38,797 nt of DNA from Lingula anatina (taxonomy: Eukaryota > Brachiopoda > Lingulata > Lingulida > Lingulidae). The notes below the pieces were generated by a model. It saw nothing but the letters and a program-made list of their open reading frames with translations, was not told the origin of the DNA and made no database searches. The position numbers and the translations under genes were made by a program. The stretch is from contig NW_019775614.1 in assembly GCF_001039355.2 (NCBI RefSeq), positions 179,563 through 218,359 of the forward strand, in the 5' to 3' direction. Shown in pieces: positions 20,701-27,500 of this stretch (position 1 is the first letter of the stretch; every line of letters starts with the position of its first letter).

Positions 20701-21139
20701 ATATCATGACTCAATAAGTATATTAAAAGAGAATCTTACCAAAGAAATATAATGATACAATAATAAAAAGTCTCAAGAAAAATTTAAAATCCCCTGCCAT
20801 GATGAGAGAAAAATCTAAATAACATAGAATAAATTAAATAACAAAAGTACTTAAACTTAAAATATCCAGAACAAGAAAGTATCATCAAAGAAATACTTAC
20901 AATAAAAACCCAAAATGTCCGGCAAAATTACCAGAGTCCAGTCTAAATGAGGTGATGCAGGTCTTGGTCCTCTTCATGATGTCTTGAACCGTGGAACTCT
21001 CCAGAAAGCCGTCTGCTTGCTGGAACAGCTGAATGTCCACCTGTAGTATCTCCCAGCAAATTAATTTGGACAATTTGTAAGACAGGTCCTTCACTGAGGC
21101 ATCTGACGCCAACAGAAGATCATGTGCCGACTGAAACAT
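3056..21139 (-). CDS. INTS8: Partial INTS8 copy, unit 1 (exons w6-w16 only)
   Basis: Second run of INTS8 exons with intact frames and splice sites: 20932-21139 (w6), 20457-20566 (w7), 20089-20169 (w8), 19598-19720 (w9), 19011-19070 (w10), 18588-18649 (w11), 16285-16403 (w12), 15800-15954 (w13), 6060-6198 and 3908-4046 (two versions of w14), 3367-3410 (w15), 3056-3172 (w16 with stop). No w1-w5 and no promoter are visible, because homology stops at the N at 21460. It is therefore a 3' partial duplicate, an alternative haplotype placed in series, or the rest of a gene whose 5' half was lost in assembly. The w13-w14 intron is about 9.6 kb or more and holds the TRIM genes at 7241 and 12425. Unlike unit 2, w8 here has a clean donor. 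Confidence 0.6.
3367..3410 (-). CDS. INTS8: INTS8 exon w15, unit 1
   Basis: 44 bases, reading LHAKKGELEKKQRA between GTGCTAG and GTAAGT. Confidence 0.8.
3738..3777. repeat. (AAAT)n in INTS8 w14-w15 intron, unit 1
   Basis: Tetranucleotide tract just downstream of w14; the same site is expanded at 5896-5939 and 32785-32829 and nearly lost at about 22270. Confidence 0.85.
3908..4046 (-). CDS. INTS8: INTS8 exon w14, unit 1 (downstream version)
   Basis: 139 bases with the same protein as the 6060 copy. Followed directly by w15 and w16 of this unit. Splicing both w14 copies in series would shift the frame, because 139 is not a multiple of three. Confidence 0.75.
4128..4285. mobile_element. 158-bp MITE, unit 1 only
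   Basis: About 27-bp inverted ends: GGGGCCGTAACGATAGTCC on the left against the complement of GGGGGCGTCTCGATAGTCC on the right, both then reading AAGGTTC. Flanked by GTTTTTGG at 4120-4127 and 4286-4293. The sister sequences at 6389 and 33157 lack it. The interior repeats CGGACCAATGAA. Confidence 0.7.
4575..4580 (+). promoter_or_regulatory. TATA-like motif upstream of truncated TRIM
   Basis: GATATAAAAG in a block conserved before all four RING-bearing copies, about 560 bp before the ATG. Conservation may simply reflect recent duplication. Confidence 0.3.
4975..5092 (+). repeat. Degenerate 21-bp repeats upstream of truncated TRIM
   Basis: Five to six variants of GATACATTGTTGCAGTATTCT end about 45 bases before the ATG. 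Confidence 0.75.
5136..5408 (+). pseudogene. TRIM-NHL gene, 5' fragment (RING only), cut at N
   Basis: 91 codons from ATG (context AAGATGG) encoding a complete C3HC4 RING: C17, C20, C32, H34, C37, C40, C57, C60. The sequence follows the copy at 7241 almost base for base, with V for A and L for M near the RING start, up to ADVK. The N at 5409 is then followed by unrelated DNA. The B-box, coiled coil and NHL parts are missing. The ~700 bases upstream are also nearly identical to those before 7241. An assembly break or collapsed repeat is as likely as a true truncated gene. Confidence 0.75.
5410..5797. other. Unclassified insert after N
   Basis: No partner elsewhere in the window and no coding signal. 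At about 5798 the sequence changes to the w14-w15 intron type (TAATAAATTTTCACTAATAA) seen at 32682. Possibly a transposon fragment bridged by assembly. Confidence 0.5.
5896..5939. repeat. (AAAT)n, second w14 copy
   Basis: About 11 units of AAAT, in the same place as 32785-32829. Confidence 0.85.
6060..6198 (-). CDS. INTS8: INTS8 exon w14, unit 1 (upstream version)
   Basis: 139 bases, reading AAVLCQFLEEVDYVTAFRSF with intact splice sites. A 3' echo of its acceptor region (GACACAGTACAGCTGCCTG) recurs at 6301-6319. No w15/w16 follow before another w14 at 3908, so this copy would have to skip or share terminal exons. Confidence 0.75.
6680..6685 (+). promoter_or_regulatory. TATA-like motif upstream of TRIM copy B
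   Basis: Same GATATAAAAG block. A CACATGTG E-box (6984-6991) lies between it and the ATG and recurs before the other RING copies. Confidence 0.3.
7083..7194 (+). repeat. Degenerate 21-bp repeats upstream of TRIM copy B
   Basis: Same array as at 4975. The repeated TTGCAG resembles 3' splice sites, so a spliced 5' UTR is conceivable; a GTAAGTG donor-like site lies at about 7048. Confidence 0.75.
7241..9076 (+). CDS. TRIM-NHL-type RING E3 ubiquitin ligase, copy B (full length, 611 aa)
   Basis: Single-exon gene. C3HC4 RING at about residues 17-60 (C17, C20, C32, H34, C37, C40, C57, C60), the ubiquitin-transfer module. B-box-like zinc site at 93-127 (C93, C96, C105, C108, C113, C116, H120, H127). 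Charged coiled coil at about 152-285, expected to dimerise. NHL-type beta-propeller at about 355-611, with blade signatures NSSGDIFVLDSAHDQV and DNNGDIYIGDTGRIVKI. There is no filamin domain. Proteins of this layout act in the cytoplasm as ubiquitin ligases, and the propeller binds RNA or protein partners; the target here is unknown. The start ATG is supported by the conserved upstream block and Kozak-like AAGATGG. The gene lies antisense in the INTS8 w13-w14 intron. Its first half resembles the copy at 34891, while its propeller resembles the RING-less copy at 12425. Confidence 0.9.
   Translation: MATGGVEKDISGSFATCHICMEEYKDPRVLPCHHTFCLRCLQLHVTSNGSQDDTFSCPVCRRKTLTPKGGLQQLPHNLFMAEVQSTKADVKTCDLCDGDSSTYNCQECHQYICDCCKSFHDDLNKGHTLKVVKEGPIQDVALEDQGNSKPFSEFTTIVLQFSQSVLKLKEELKTCEEEKIKYMFNRREIHQRIKQQAHQIKILTDARCEELIKETDDLLKEKLKELAKYTNTVNRQHKLTEEMFWEAINIQQSRNIQSNQVELLKKQYAEMQLSNADPRLRDPLKVLYHESTPKEEDIRTLMGTLQRYNGAESERTTDEPSAKRNRLIIEKWGSSWTNRRAEKASEFQLEHGKTSTDCSYTSIAQNSSGDIFVLDSAHDQVENYTTKGKFLNHFGLGLKDLKPCKLAVVGDIRLVVAYSAASSNESWVVEFSLPQFCRLKNTNTAYGWHVPIASCGNVAAFMDGWEVQYINDNTMSSKGLCYISSDRYKWMQGKALSDMAVDKEKNVFLLFPDNHCLLGVNSKNKEKFIYGKVNIPGTGVGQLTHPSCVCTDNNGDIYIGDTGRIVKIKSDGTFIYHITGVCQPMSGYVFLVDHQGHIVTVEDGKVIKYIY
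9604..9850. repeat. 127-bp tandem duplication in the 3' flank of TRIM copy B
   Basis: TTTTTTATGTGCAGTGATAT starts at 9604 and again at 9731, and both copies run on through CACATGTTACTGTTGTATAT. The other TRIM 3' flanks have one copy. Confidence 0.75.
10030..10066 (+). pseudogene. Tiny relic of a TRIM-NHL 3' end
   Basis: TCTTGTGTCTGTACTGACAA is identical to the THPSCVCTDN coding stretch of the full genes, then decays. Following sequence to about 10860 also resembles the usual TRIM 3' flank (GTACATATCATAGA, AGCCATGGGCAATACTTTCA, later CAGTATGACAGAGAGGAAGTTA). An older, mostly erased copy once stood here. Confidence 0.5.
10067..12412. other. Spacer between TRIM copies B and B'
   Basis: 10067-10860 is an old relic of TRIM 3' flank with an (AT)n at about 10334. 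10860-12140 holds short CT and GA tracts and no supported gene. 12140-12412 resembles the upstream region of the RING copies (AGCACATGCGCAA for GGCACATGTGCAA) but lacks the 21-bp repeats. Confidence 0.5.
11736..11769. repeat. (GA)17 microsatellite
   Basis: Uninterrupted GA tract in the spacer before the RING-less TRIM copy. Confidence 0.9.
12425..14003 (+). pseudogene. RING-less TRIM-NHL paralogue with one frameshift, copy B'
   Basis: B-box (CDLCGGDSSTNYCKQCHQYI, ligands as in copy B), coiled coil, then NHL propeller ending KVIKYIY and TAG. The RING is absent: the likely start MAAVGNIKTEPGSC aligns with internal Met80 of the RING copies (MAEVQSTKADVKSC). An upstream in-frame ATG at 12413 is possible. 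A run of six C at 13133-13138, where five would keep frame, shifts the reading frame. The first frame stops at 13163-13165; the second stays open from about 13128 to the end. Apart from this one base no disabling change is seen, so it may be a sequencing error, an allele, or a very young pseudogene. Without a RING it would lack ligase activity of its own and could act as a decoy or partner. The coiled coil is clearly more diverged than among the other copies. Confidence 0.75.
14279..15000. mobile_element. Non-autonomous TIR transposon, 722 bp, downstream of RING-less TRIM
   Basis: Perfect 8-bp target duplication TTTAAAGT at 14271-14278 and 15001-15008. Imperfect inverted ends: CATTATAACTCTTC on the left and the complement of GCAATAATAACTCTTC on the right. 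The homologous 3' flank of copy B (about 9340) runs through without it. Holds two 47-bp direct repeats (14391-14484). No recognisable transposase. Confidence 0.7.
14391..14484. repeat. Two 47-bp direct repeats with 16-bp palindromes
   Basis: Units 14391-14437 and 14438-14484 differ at only one base, and each ends in the perfect palindrome AATCTCTTAAGAGATT. They lie inside the 722-bp transposon. Confidence 0.85.
15800..15954 (-). CDS. INTS8: INTS8 exon w13, unit 1
   Basis: 155 bases, ending SCNYLQCYTQ. The intron that follows contains the RING-less TRIM copy (12425) and then the full one (7241) before the next w14. Confidence 0.85.
16285..16403 (-). CDS. INTS8: INTS8 exon w12, unit 1
   Basis: 119 bases, reading LLAVSDAVTTLMQHTLCVNP. 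Shares the paired acceptors TTGTAG and CTCAAG with unit 2; the donor is GTAAGAG. Confidence 0.8.
16748..18500. mobile_element. hAT-like DNA transposon, 1,753 bp, in unit 1 only
   Basis: Ends CAGTGTTCTCAAT (left) and the complement of CAGGGTTTTCAAT (right), typical of hAT termini. It is flanked by CTTAAA at 16742-16747 and 18501-18506. hAT usually makes 8-bp duplications; TACTTAAA/TGCTTAAA is close if the ends are shifted. The same intron of unit 2 (27212-27664) lacks the element. It carries the zinc-finger ORF at 17300-17728. Confidence 0.65.
17300..17728 (-). pseudogene. hAT-type transposase N-terminal part (BED/TTF-like zinc finger), probably decayed
   Basis: 143 codons from ATG at 17728 to a possible donor G|GTAACA at 17300; the frame stays open to 17105 but reads low-complexity sequence. 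A zinc-finger pattern C42-x2-C45 ... H71-x5-H77 lies in KMKCSVCVRGKKNNVF and SSLLRHMISQSHKPVV, preceded by FQQSWLHDTAFKAWLFVEGE. This resembles the finger before the hAT core in ZNF862-like proteins. Towards 16944-17118 further coding-like pieces occur in conflicting frames (GFFEELENNLDKRFP and AFDVLLHSLTIYSSQSPFQS), which suggests a decayed second exon. The catalytic core and dimerisation domain are not seen, so the element is non-autonomous. Confidence 0.5.
18588..18649 (-). CDS. INTS8: INTS8 exon w11, unit 1
   Basis: 62 bases, reading SSDYVIMWPTALG. The intron to w12 has been enlarged by the hAT-like element at 16748-18500. Confidence 0.8.
19011..19070 (-). CDS. INTS8: INTS8 exon w10, unit 1
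   Basis: 60 bases with acceptor TTTTCAG and donor AAG|GTAAGG. Only synonymous differences from unit 2. Confidence 0.8.
19598..19720 (-). CDS. INTS8: INTS8 exon w9, unit 1
   Basis: 123 bases, protein sequence as in unit 2. The flanking intron is nearly identical too, apart from a longer A-run. Confidence 0.8.
20089..20169 (-). CDS. INTS8: INTS8 exon w8, unit 1
   Basis: 81 bases between TTTTAG and GAG|GTGAGT, the undamaged version of this exon, ending ESRKAAREVWE (human ESRRTAKDLWE). Confidence 0.8.
20350..20478. repeat. 43-bp tandem repeat x3 spanning INTS8 w7 donor, unit 1
   Basis: Units 20350-20392, 20393-20435 and 20436-20478. Each contains ACCACACCCACCTCTATATA, the complement of exon end TATAGAG plus donor GTGGGTGTGGT. 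Three equivalent 5' splice sites therefore lie 43 bases apart. Confidence 0.9.
20457..20566 (-). CDS. INTS8: INTS8 exon w7, unit 1
   Basis: 110 bases, reading MSPSSDIVGHCVAFLLNI and ending TNSGYVE. The 43-bp triplicated donor array (20350-20478) is present as in unit 2, so it predates the duplication or is allelic. Confidence 0.75.
20932..21139 (-). CDS. INTS8: INTS8 exon w6, unit 1
   Basis: Same 208-base length and splice sites as 30054-30261, with donor CTG|GTAATT. Reads LICWEILQVDIQLFQQADGF. It is the most upstream INTS8 exon of unit 1. Homology to unit 2 continues upstream for roughly 200 bases and then diverges before the N at 21460. Confidence 0.7.
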
Positions 21140-21472
21140 CTGAATATATAATAGGTGTTTGTTTTACAATAAAGTTTGCTTCAAGTTCACGGGTTTTTTA
21201 TGAACAAATTGCATTTGAAGAATAACAATATACTGCATCAACATTATGCACCTTTTCAATGATAATGTTGTCAACTTTTGATTTTGTTTCATAACTTGGG
21301 GTTGAAGTCTTAACATTACAGTGAGATATAAAACAAGGCAGCAAAGCTGTCAAATGTACAGACAAAAAACAGAAAAAAAAAGATGCAAAATAGGTCATTT
21401 TGTCAATTTTGATGCAATAATGTATGCTTATTATAGCACAGTCAGTCAACGCTAATTTANCACTGCTCTCTC

Positions 21473-21589
21473 TCATAGATAGTGCTTGGCTAATGTCCTG
21501 AGGAATTTCTGCATTCTTTTCTGTTTGGCTAGAACTAGAATATCCTCTGAATTGCTGCTGTTCAATTCCAACTGACCAATGGCATGCAA
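21473..21589 (-). CDS. INTS8: INTS8 terminal exon w16, unit 2
   Basis: 117 bases from CAG to TGA, reading LHAIGQLELNSSNSEDILVL and ending KFLRTLAKHYL; human ends KFLQAMAKLYF. The stop lies 13 bases from the N at 21460, so the 3' UTR of this copy is missing. Confidence 0.85.
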   Translation of the reverse strand: MHAIGQLELNSSNSEDILVLAKQKRMQKFLRTLAKHYL

Positions 21590-24500
21590 CTGAAAAAAAA
21601 AAAAAAAGGATGAAATATGTATCACAAAAATGTATGAAATTGCGCAAACTATCTGAGAAATGTGTGACAATTTTAACTATGACTTTACGTAATATAATTA
21701 TAAATATCTAAAAAAGAATAAATATTTTATAAGAAAATATAAAATTTTGGTAATGGTAATATAAACTATGACTTTGGGTAATATAATGTGACAATTTTAA
21801 CTATGATTTTTTATAATATAATCATAAATACCTAAAAAATACATATAAATTTTATTACAAAATATAAAACTTAAGGTAATCGTAATATAAACTTTTACAT
21901 TGGGTAATATAAATAAAAATATAAATTAGAGACTTGTCCAGTTAAGAGGGGTTTAGAAATGGTAAGTTACTTACAGCTCTTTGTTTCTTCTCAAGTTCTC
22001 CCTTCTTGGCATGAAGATCTAGCACTTGTTAAAGGTTTTTTAATAGATGCAAAATGCACTTATGTTATAACAATGTATATGAAAACCATATTCCCCATAC
22101 CTTAAATTATTTGAAATCTGATATGATAAGCTCAAGCTGCACTGAAATATGAAGCCTGTGATATGATCCCTGTAACAGACTGGGTTCATTTTCAATAAAA
22201 TAACTGAAACTAAAGACCATTTAGCTACTTTGAGAGGACAGGCAAATTAAGAAATTTTAACAAATTAATTAAAAAAAATAATAATAAATAAATAAAATTT
22301 AAAAAAATGGAAAAAAATCTGAAGCAACTTCACGGTTATCTTTTCTTTGCTCATATTAGTTCAATATCAAATCTACTGGTCAACTGCCTCAGACCAGTGG
22401 TTAATGCTGGACACTGGACAAAGGATACTAATCAGAAACTCCAGAATGGTGACATCCCATATACAGTCATAGTAAGCATCCATGGCATCCTGACAGTGTT
22501 TTTCCTGGAAGGAGCGGAAGGCGGTCACGTAGTCCACCTCCTCAAGAACCTGACACAGTACAGCTGCCTGGAAGAGATGACAATGTCTAGTATTTATCAG
22601 AAAACTGGTGAATTAACTTGAAAAACTTTTAAAATTGAATAAATCTGTCCTGCAATGGAACGTACGTAATGTTTATATTGACACAGTATTGACTCCTAAA
22701 AGTAATCATGACATGTCTGGTATTTATCAGAATACTGGTGAATTGAACAGAAAGCAAATTTTAACATAAAAAGCTTTTTAGACAGGCCTGTTACAAAAAA
22801 ATCCATGTTATGTAAATAGTAAATGTTAGTACAGGCAGTACAAATGCTTACATGTTTTAATGTGCTATTTGAATGTATATAGTGGCATTTGATTTGGTTA
22901 ATTAAGTGACAAAGATTTAGCTGACTGACTTCAGGCTGTACTGTGTAACTCTATGACCTTAGTGGCCCACATAGATATAAATAGAAATCACACTGTAAAT
23001 AGAGTTGACCCCTAAGACAGAGGTCAAGTGAGAACTGAATGTGATAAGATGATAAATATGCAGCTTAATCTGACAATTACCTGTAGATTTACAGGAGTTA
23101 TATCACTGAGGACTTTACTATATTTTACACCATTTTCAGATGAGAGCCTGTAAACTTTCACTGCACGTATGTTCCAATGAACTTTTCTTCTCAAAGCTTG
23201 AGGTCATGGCACATGTGCAACAGAAACGAAAGCTGGAAATTTTCTAACATCTGGAAATACTATTTCCTCATACAGTAAATGCTGATGTAATCAAACAGTT
23301 TGATACATTGATGCAGTATTCTGATATTCTGAAACATTGATACAGTACTCTGATACATTGTTGCAGTATTTCCCTAAATTGTTGCAGTATTTTCTTACAT
23401 TGAAACAGTCAACTTGAATCATCAGACTAAGAATATCCAAGATGGCTACTGGGGGCGGAGAGGAAGATATTTCTGGCAGTTTTGTGACATGTCACATCTG
23501 TCTGGAGGAATATAAAGACCCCAGGGTTCTGCCATGTCACCACACATTTTGTCTCAGATGTCTGCAGCTCCATGTCACCAGCAATGGCAGTCATAATGAC
23601 ACATTTTCATGTCCTGTTTGCAGACGGAAGACACTTACACCTAAAGGTGGTCTCCAACAACTTCCTCACAATTTGTTTATGGCAGAAGTTCAGAGCACCA
23701 AGGCAGACGTCAAGTCATGTGACCTGTGTGGTGGTGACAGCAGCACATATCACTGTCAAGAGTGTCACCAGTACATATGTGACTGCTGCAAAAGTTTCCA
23801 CGATGACCTCAATGAATGTCACACACTGGAGGTTGTTAAAGAAGGTCCAATACAGTACATGGCTATTGAAGATCAGGGCAATTCTACACCATTTTCAGAG
23901 GAGCTTACTGCAATTGTTTCACAGTTTAGTCAATCTGTGTTAAAACTGAAAGAAGAATTAAAAACTTGTGAAGAAGAAAAGATCAAATATATGTTCAACA
24001 GGAGGGAAATCCACCAGAGAATCAAACAACAGGCACATCAAATCAAGGTCCTCACTGATGCCCGATGCGAAGAATTAATCAAAGAAACTGATGATTTGTT
24101 GAAAGAAAAGCTAAAAGAACTAGCAAAATACACAAATACAGTCAACAGACAACACAAGCTTACAGAGGAGATGTACTCAGAAGCCATCAACATCCAGCAA
24201 AGCAGGAACATACAATCAAACCAAGTGGAATTGCTCAAGAAGCAGTATGCAGAGATGCAACTCAGCAATGCTAATCCTCGACTTCGAGATCCCCTGAAAG
24301 TTCTCTACCATGAGAGCACCCCAAAAGAAGAGGACATCAGGACCTTGATGGGAACACTTCAGAAATATAATGGTGCAGAATCTGAGAGAACCACTGATGA
24401 GCCCCTGGCCAAAAGAAATTGGTTAATCATTGAGAAATGGGGCAGCAGTTGGACCAATAGAAGAGCACAGAAAGTCTCAGAGTATCAGCTGGAACATTGT

Positions 24501-27500
24501 AAATCATTTAAAGATTGTTCGTACACAAGTATAGCCCAAAGCATCACCGGAGACATCTTTGCCCTGGATTCTGCACATAATCAGGTAGAAACCTACACAA
24601 CAAAGGGGAAATTTCTGAAGCATTTTGACCTCCAGATGAAAAACTTGAAACCCCATAAATTGGCTGTAGTGAAAGACACCAGTCTGCTTGTATCTTACCC
24701 TCCAGATTCCCCATATCAAAGTCAAGTTATTGAATTTTCACTTACTAGTACTCAATCTGATTCCCCCCAAAATACTTTCCCTGAACATGTTCTAGTTGCC
24801 TCAAGTGGAGATTTTGCATGTGTTTTAGGACAAAAATATTTCAAAGTGAAATATCTAACCCATGAGTATAGTGGTGAATTTCATGTCCCTATTTACAAGT
24901 ACACATGGATGCAAGGTAAAGCACCATCAGATATGGCAGTTGACAAGGAGAAGAATGTGTTCCTACTTTTTCCTGGCAATCACTGTTTATTGGGGGTGAA
25001 CAGTGAAGGGGAAAAGAAATTCATCTACGGCAAAGCAGACATCCCAGGCACTGGTATTGGTCAGTTAACACATCCATCTTGTGTCTGTACTGACAACAAT
25101 GGTGACATCTACATTGGAGACACAGGGAGGATTGTGAAGATCAAATCTGATGGCACATTTATTTATCACATCACAGGTGTGTGGCAACCGATGAGTGGCT
25201 ATGTATTCCTGGTGGATCATCAGGGACACATTGTAACAGTTGAAGATGGTAAAGTGATCAAATACATATACTAGATACTGGGGAACTATCCACCCATATA
25301 TCCCTGGTCTTACAATGTATTCTGTGCATATGTTATGATATAAACTATTATATATAAACTTGAGGTAATAATTATCTTCATATACTGATCAACTTGAACA
25401 GATAAACAGGGTAGCAGAGTGGATTTATTCAAGCTACTCTCTTGTGCACGGGTCTGTGTTGTTATGTTTTTACTCAGATTTTAATTTGTACATATCTTAG
25501 AAATAATTATCAAAAAAACTTTTTAGCCATGGGCAACTTTTTTGAAATTTTGGGTTTTTCTATATGCAGTTGATGTTGTAGATGATAGAATAAATTAAAG
25601 TTAAAATCAAAGTAGATGTGAAAGGTATGTGCTATGTTAATCAGCTTTGCATTACGTGTACATAGATTGTAATGTTATATGCAGATAATTGAAAAATAAC
25701 AAAAAATATAGGTCAGCATGCTTAAAGTATTGTTAAAATATCAAATTTCAGTAAAATGTGCAGTCTCAATTATTGTAACTATTGTATGAAATACCTAGAA
25801 ATTTCCACTTTAAACTATTGTGCATGTAAGATATAGTGATTTCAGTGTTTATGTTTGTTTATGTGCAGTGATATCTTCAAAACTAAGTTCAAGAGAGACT
25901 TGTACATAATACCTAGATATTTTCACTTCAAACTCTTGTACATGTACATGTGTGGCACTGTGATTTCAGTGTTGTTACCTCCGCCAAGGTGGTTATGTTT
26001 TCACCCCTGTTTGTTTGTCATCACCATAACTCAAAAAGTTATGGAGCAATTTTGATGAAATTTTCAGGAACTGTCAGAAGTGGGCCGAAGAAGAGATGAT
26101 TAGTTTTTGGTGGTGATCTGGATCAATAAATAATCAATAATCATTAATATTAAAAATCACTGCCTTGGCGGAGGTCTGCGCTCTAGTTTAAGTTATGTAA
26201 AGGATTGTTTTGATCATGCTTAGAATTATTTCAAAAATGTTAAATAATACAATATTATCCTTGAGTGTAGGTAATTTAATGGAGTGTTGTGGTTTGAGAA
26301 AAAAAAAAAAGCTTTTTTTTTCCTGTAAAGGAAGCGAGAAGTAAGAGAACAGATCATTATCAGAGTTTCACTTACAGCATGTAAGAGAGGAATTAAGTTA
26401 CAATTAAACTGTAATTGGCAAGGAAAGATTTTAGCTTTCAAAATGGAAGCAGAAATAGCACAGTCAAGAAGAGAGGATATTAAGATATTATCTATAGAAT
26501 TTTTTGTCTATAGAATTGAGTATTATAATGTGGGTTTTTAATTCAGCTTTTAATTAGTTGTTTTTTTTTCCATCCTGAATTTTAAAAACTGTCCTATTAA
26601 AGCCCCCTACCTGGGTGTAACACTGGAGATAGTTGCAGCTCTTGATGAGCCTCTTGTACACCTGGTCATCAAGGATGGTCTTGGGGACAGGACGGGAGAA
26701 ATAGTCTGACGCCACCAAGGCTGCCTCCATGTAACAGTGCATGGCACCAGAATACTGGGCATGTGCTGGGAATGATTGAAATACTTCACTGAATATATAT
26801 AGTTTGATTGGAATTAAACTGCTGCAGAGATGATTTTGACATTATGAAGAAAAAAGTTAATGGGGTGTTCCGCAAATGTTTTGTACTCTTAATCGAGTAT
26901 ACAAATGTAATATTAGATAAATAGTATTTACTAATTAAGCATGATTTCATAACCTTTCAAATTAATTTAACTACAAAATTAATTCAGATGGCATAATTTT
27001 TGTCATAAGTTTCAGTTTTGGATGAAAGAGATAAAATTCTGATTATACAGACACAATTAATTGAAAAAGACAAGCATCGACAAAACTCTCACCAAAATGT
27101 AAATCTGCCTGCGTCTTGAGCCAAGAAGGTTGTGTTGGATTCACAAAGACAGCATGCTGCATCAATGTTGTCACTGCATCTGACACTGCCGGGAGGTTCA
27201 ACTGACTTGAGCTACAAGATAAATGCACACAGTTTTGACCAAAATTAATTAAAAAATTATTGTGCACAAATTTGAGGTTTATTGTTATGTTATTTTTGTT
27301 TATGATTTTTTTAGGATCACTATCTATGGGCTTGAAGTCAGTGACAAATCTGCCAATTCTTACTCTTCCAATGACAAAAAATCTACAAGACAATATTTTT
27401 AGAACTAAGGTCAATGTTGCAGATTAGCATTGCACCCAAAGCTCTAAAACATAACCTTCTACCAGGATTACAGATTGTTTTTTCACTCAATATTCAAAGA

